This document shows, in pieces, positions 25,679 to 28,323 of a stretch of DNA of 28,323 nucleotides; the first letter of the stretch is position 1; each line of letters begins with the position of its first letter. Source of the stretch: Mesostigma viride (Eukaryota > Streptophyta > Mesostigmatophyceae > Mesostigmatales > Mesostigmataceae); NCBI GenBank assembly GCA_009746045.1, contig RPFO01000711.1, forward strand, positions 1 to 28,323. Direction: 5' to 3'. A model generated the notes under the pieces. The model was not told where the DNA came from. It ran no database searches and saw only the letters and a program-made list of their open reading frames with translations. Made by a program: the position numbers and the translations under genes.

Positions 25679-28323
25679 AAACGGTGAGGATGAGAATGTT
25701 GCCTAATCCCGCTATTGTAATGTCAAAAAGGATGCATGTGCAATGGTAGTCATCACAGTTGTCAAACTTAACCCCTAAATGGGCAGAAATACTGCCGATG
25801 CATCGGCTGTAACTTCACAACTTTGCAAACCAGATGCCATCCAACCTACCCATATCCAATGGCTGTCCTTGGGGGCCAAGCATGTGCATGAGTTGCTCTC
25901 CGGGTTGATACATCACAACCTTACATATATCCAGAGTAGGCCATGTATAACTACCGTCAAAGTCAGGGCGGTCAAGACGCGCGTTTTCAGTTTTGGTAGA
26001 ATGTGCATTTTGAATCATGTTATAAGAGCTAGGCACCTATACCACTTCAGGGATGATAATAAACAATTAATTAGTTGCTGAGCAGTTTGAGCCATTGGGG
26101 TCATCACTTGGTTGGGTATACCAGCAGCTACACCCAATACAGCCCATAGGGGTACCGTTGGTAAAAAGCAACCAAGGGGGTAGGGCTTGGCATACTACCT
26201 ACTAATAAGGCCACCAACCATGCCATACAATACATTTCCCTTCCACAGTGATGGGGAAACATAACTGCATCATCACACTGCCCTTACATGGCACCTATGT
26301 GCAGGTGCCACCTTGTCCATGCACGTAGGTAACATGGTACGGACACCCTACGCAAGGCATGCATTCTAGGAGGCAGCCACCAACAAACTAGTGATGTTAA
26401 GCCTATTTCAGCTTGCCCTAGCAAGGATAAACTAGGCCTAAGCTGCTATAGCTTGCCAGGTGATGGCCAGCACACCTGGTGGCACATGCTCACTGACAAT
26501 GGGAAGCTTCTACTCACCGGTTACATGCTTGATGATGCCACAGAGACCAGCCAACTGCCTCACACTCATGCAATATGTGTGTGGGAAATGTATAACAAAC
26601 ATATATGGAGGTATTCAAACCCATACAGCCTCTAAAACTTATCACCATCACACTATGGCAGGTCAACTCACGTACTGAGGGAGGCATCTAAGAATGGTGT
26701 TTTAGGAAGGGGCCAGGCCATGGTCAAGAAAGAACATGAATAGTGCAAAAAGAATGTGCTACACAAGCTAGAACGTATACATAAAACGTCATACGTCGAC
26801 AAGGAAACGATAACTCAGCTTTACCTGGCATGGCTGGCATTACCTTAGCCCAGGCGGTGGCCGCAAAATGGCGCATTGCGGCACGCCAAAGTTGTGCAGC
26901 ATGGTCCGACGCTAGATTCGGCGATTTCTGGCCAACCTTGCAAGTTTACGACTACAAATCATCATAAAAAGTAAAAAGAAACTGATATATCCTTTAAAAT
27001 ACGCTGCTCGGATGCTTTCGTCAATTAGGACATGCCCGAAACACGCTTTTTCTCTCATCGTCCACTTCGGCGTTTTCCCATGGGCGACTCCGAATGGCAC
27101 GCAATGATTTCGCGCTTCGGGTGGCAGAAATGGTCCATCTCCTTCGGCATTGTCCGCCATGGCTGGCGACCGCGGGTCATCTTCCCCTTCCCCGCCGTCA
27201 GTGTTTTGGGTTTAATTGCCTGTAATTGCCTGATTGCCCGGGCACGGAGCTGGCGCCACGTCATCGACTTGGCGGGAACCACTCTACTTGCGGTCCAGAC
27301 AGTTCAGTTTCGTATAGACTGAAATTTTTACCTCCGGACCCAATTTTCAGCTAAAAATGACCGGTTCGGTTTTAACTTAAAATCCGTATAGACCGGCCGC
27401 AGAGCCGCAGAGGGCAACACGCTACTTAATAATCAATGAATCAAATAATTAATTAACTAATTAATTAAAAACTCGGTGTTCTCGCGCGACTCTCGAGTCT
27501 CGGCTCGGGTGATGAGTCTGGTCGTATCCACATTGCGAGTCTGAAAATTATTTTTCCTGAAGGCCTACTTGATCCCCAGGAAAGGCCGGACGAGGCCACT
27601 GGGAACGCTGGATCCCATATATCTCATTACAGGATATCTGTGTGACTCTGGGCAACACGCTATTATTTATAATTGATTAGTTAAATTAATGAATTCAACC
27701 GTGCTCCCGTTGGGGAGTCACCACGGAGTATTAACTCGTCGTCTGTCCCTGGTCCTCTACGGGAGGACTGATCAGAATGGTCGAGATCATCAAGATCTAT
27801 ACGTCACTCCTATATTCTCAATACGAATTCAGTTAATATGTAGAAAGAAAGCCTAATCAGCCATTGAATTGCGCGGAAAAGTCAAGCCGCTAGTATCAAT
27901 TCCGTCGACCTGGCCTATTGAGTTTTTCAGCAAGAACAGTGCCGACACGGGTAAATCGCATCCCGCGAGGCTAATAAAATTTGATTTTATTCATCTTTAG
28001 GGCATGTTAAATCGGTAATTTACTGAGTTTGGACGTATCGTCCGCAAACGATACTGGCATGCAGTGGGCGACGAGCGCCTGGTGAGGTCGTGCATTTCCG
28101 GGAGATCTCGCGTTTCACGTGAAAAGTTACCCTTACACGCTTTGTACTTTACGTACGTTAGCCTTGTCGAAACCAATCCAAAAAAATCCAAAATAATGTC
28201 CAGAAAATCTTTCAGTAGATTTGAAATAAATTTTGATGGACCATTCTTTTTGTCAAACTTCTGACCGGGCGAATTTTCTAACGAAACCCAAAAACCGGTC
28301 CTTCTGAGAGGACTGATTCAACT
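25679..28323. other. Right flank: no gene supported
   Basis: About 2.6 kb of mixed sequence with only short frames of no protein-like character. CTAGG-rich parts lie at 26300-26460. Two related AT-rich segments, each introduced by GGCAACACGCTA (near 27413 and 27652), suggest an old duplication of about 240 bp. No member of the palindrome family was found here. Confidence 0.6.
27701..27728. repeat. Second copy of the dispersed hairpin motif
   Basis: GTGCTCCCGTTGGGGAGTCA is identical to 1141-1160 and is followed by CCACGGAG (CGGAG in the other copy). As it lies outside the TIRs, it is a general genomic repeat. Confidence 0.75.

Noticed and set aside
25779-27322. Short ORFs in the right flank
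   Set aside because: All are under about 100 codons with composition no different from random, and no splice structure or motif supports them.

Overview
The window is eukaryotic nuclear DNA. It has spliceosomal introns with GT/AG borders, LINE retrotransposons, several satellites and GC-rich reading frames in an AT-rich background. Introns are short (about 115-330 bp). This and the general style suggest an alga or other protist, perhaps a green alga, but no conserved host gene is present and I cannot name the lineage.

The main observation is that most of the window looks like one giant DNA transposon. A perfect 25-bp terminal inverted repeat (TIR) lies at 275-299 and 25596-25620, and the 4-bp target duplication GTAT lies directly outside both ends (271-274 and 25621-25624). 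The element is 25,346 bp long and interrupts a 64-70 bp tandem repeat: four units lie to the left (1-274) and the array resumes to the right (25621-25678). A neighbouring unit carries GTATGTAT at the equivalent site, which is what an excision footprint would look like.

Inside the element, left to right: subterminal repeats (304-425); an unrecognised small ORF (713-1015, minus); an old LINE ORF1-like remnant (1531-2073, minus); a five-exon minus-strand gene (2662-6339) for a transposase-like protein of about 1005 residues with a D-D-D/E core; an AT-rich stretch; a cluster of three 5'-truncated LINE copies inserted one after another at the same site (6884-10887); a 185-bp higher-order repeat (about 11700-12240); a 30-bp satellite of about 98 copies (12241-15197); an array of 11 short palindromes (15236-15870); and a large plus-strand gene of at least 12 exons (15941-25328) that ends about 270 bp from the right TIR. 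That gene encodes a coiled-coil, lysine/glutamate-rich protein with a possible ParB-like segment and a long acidic tract. Its frame is broken at about ten places, by decay or by assembly indels.

A 22-bp palindrome (core GGTCRCKCTGCAGAGTGACC) occurs about 32 times between the TIRs. It sits in most introns of both large genes, in the 15.2-15.9 kb array and twice inside exons. I found none outside the TIRs, so it looks like a hallmark of this element. The two genes are divergent, each reading towards its nearer TIR, which fits a large autonomous element with a transposase arm and a cargo or accessory arm, later enlarged by LINEs and satellites. The right flank (25679-28323) holds no gene I can support.
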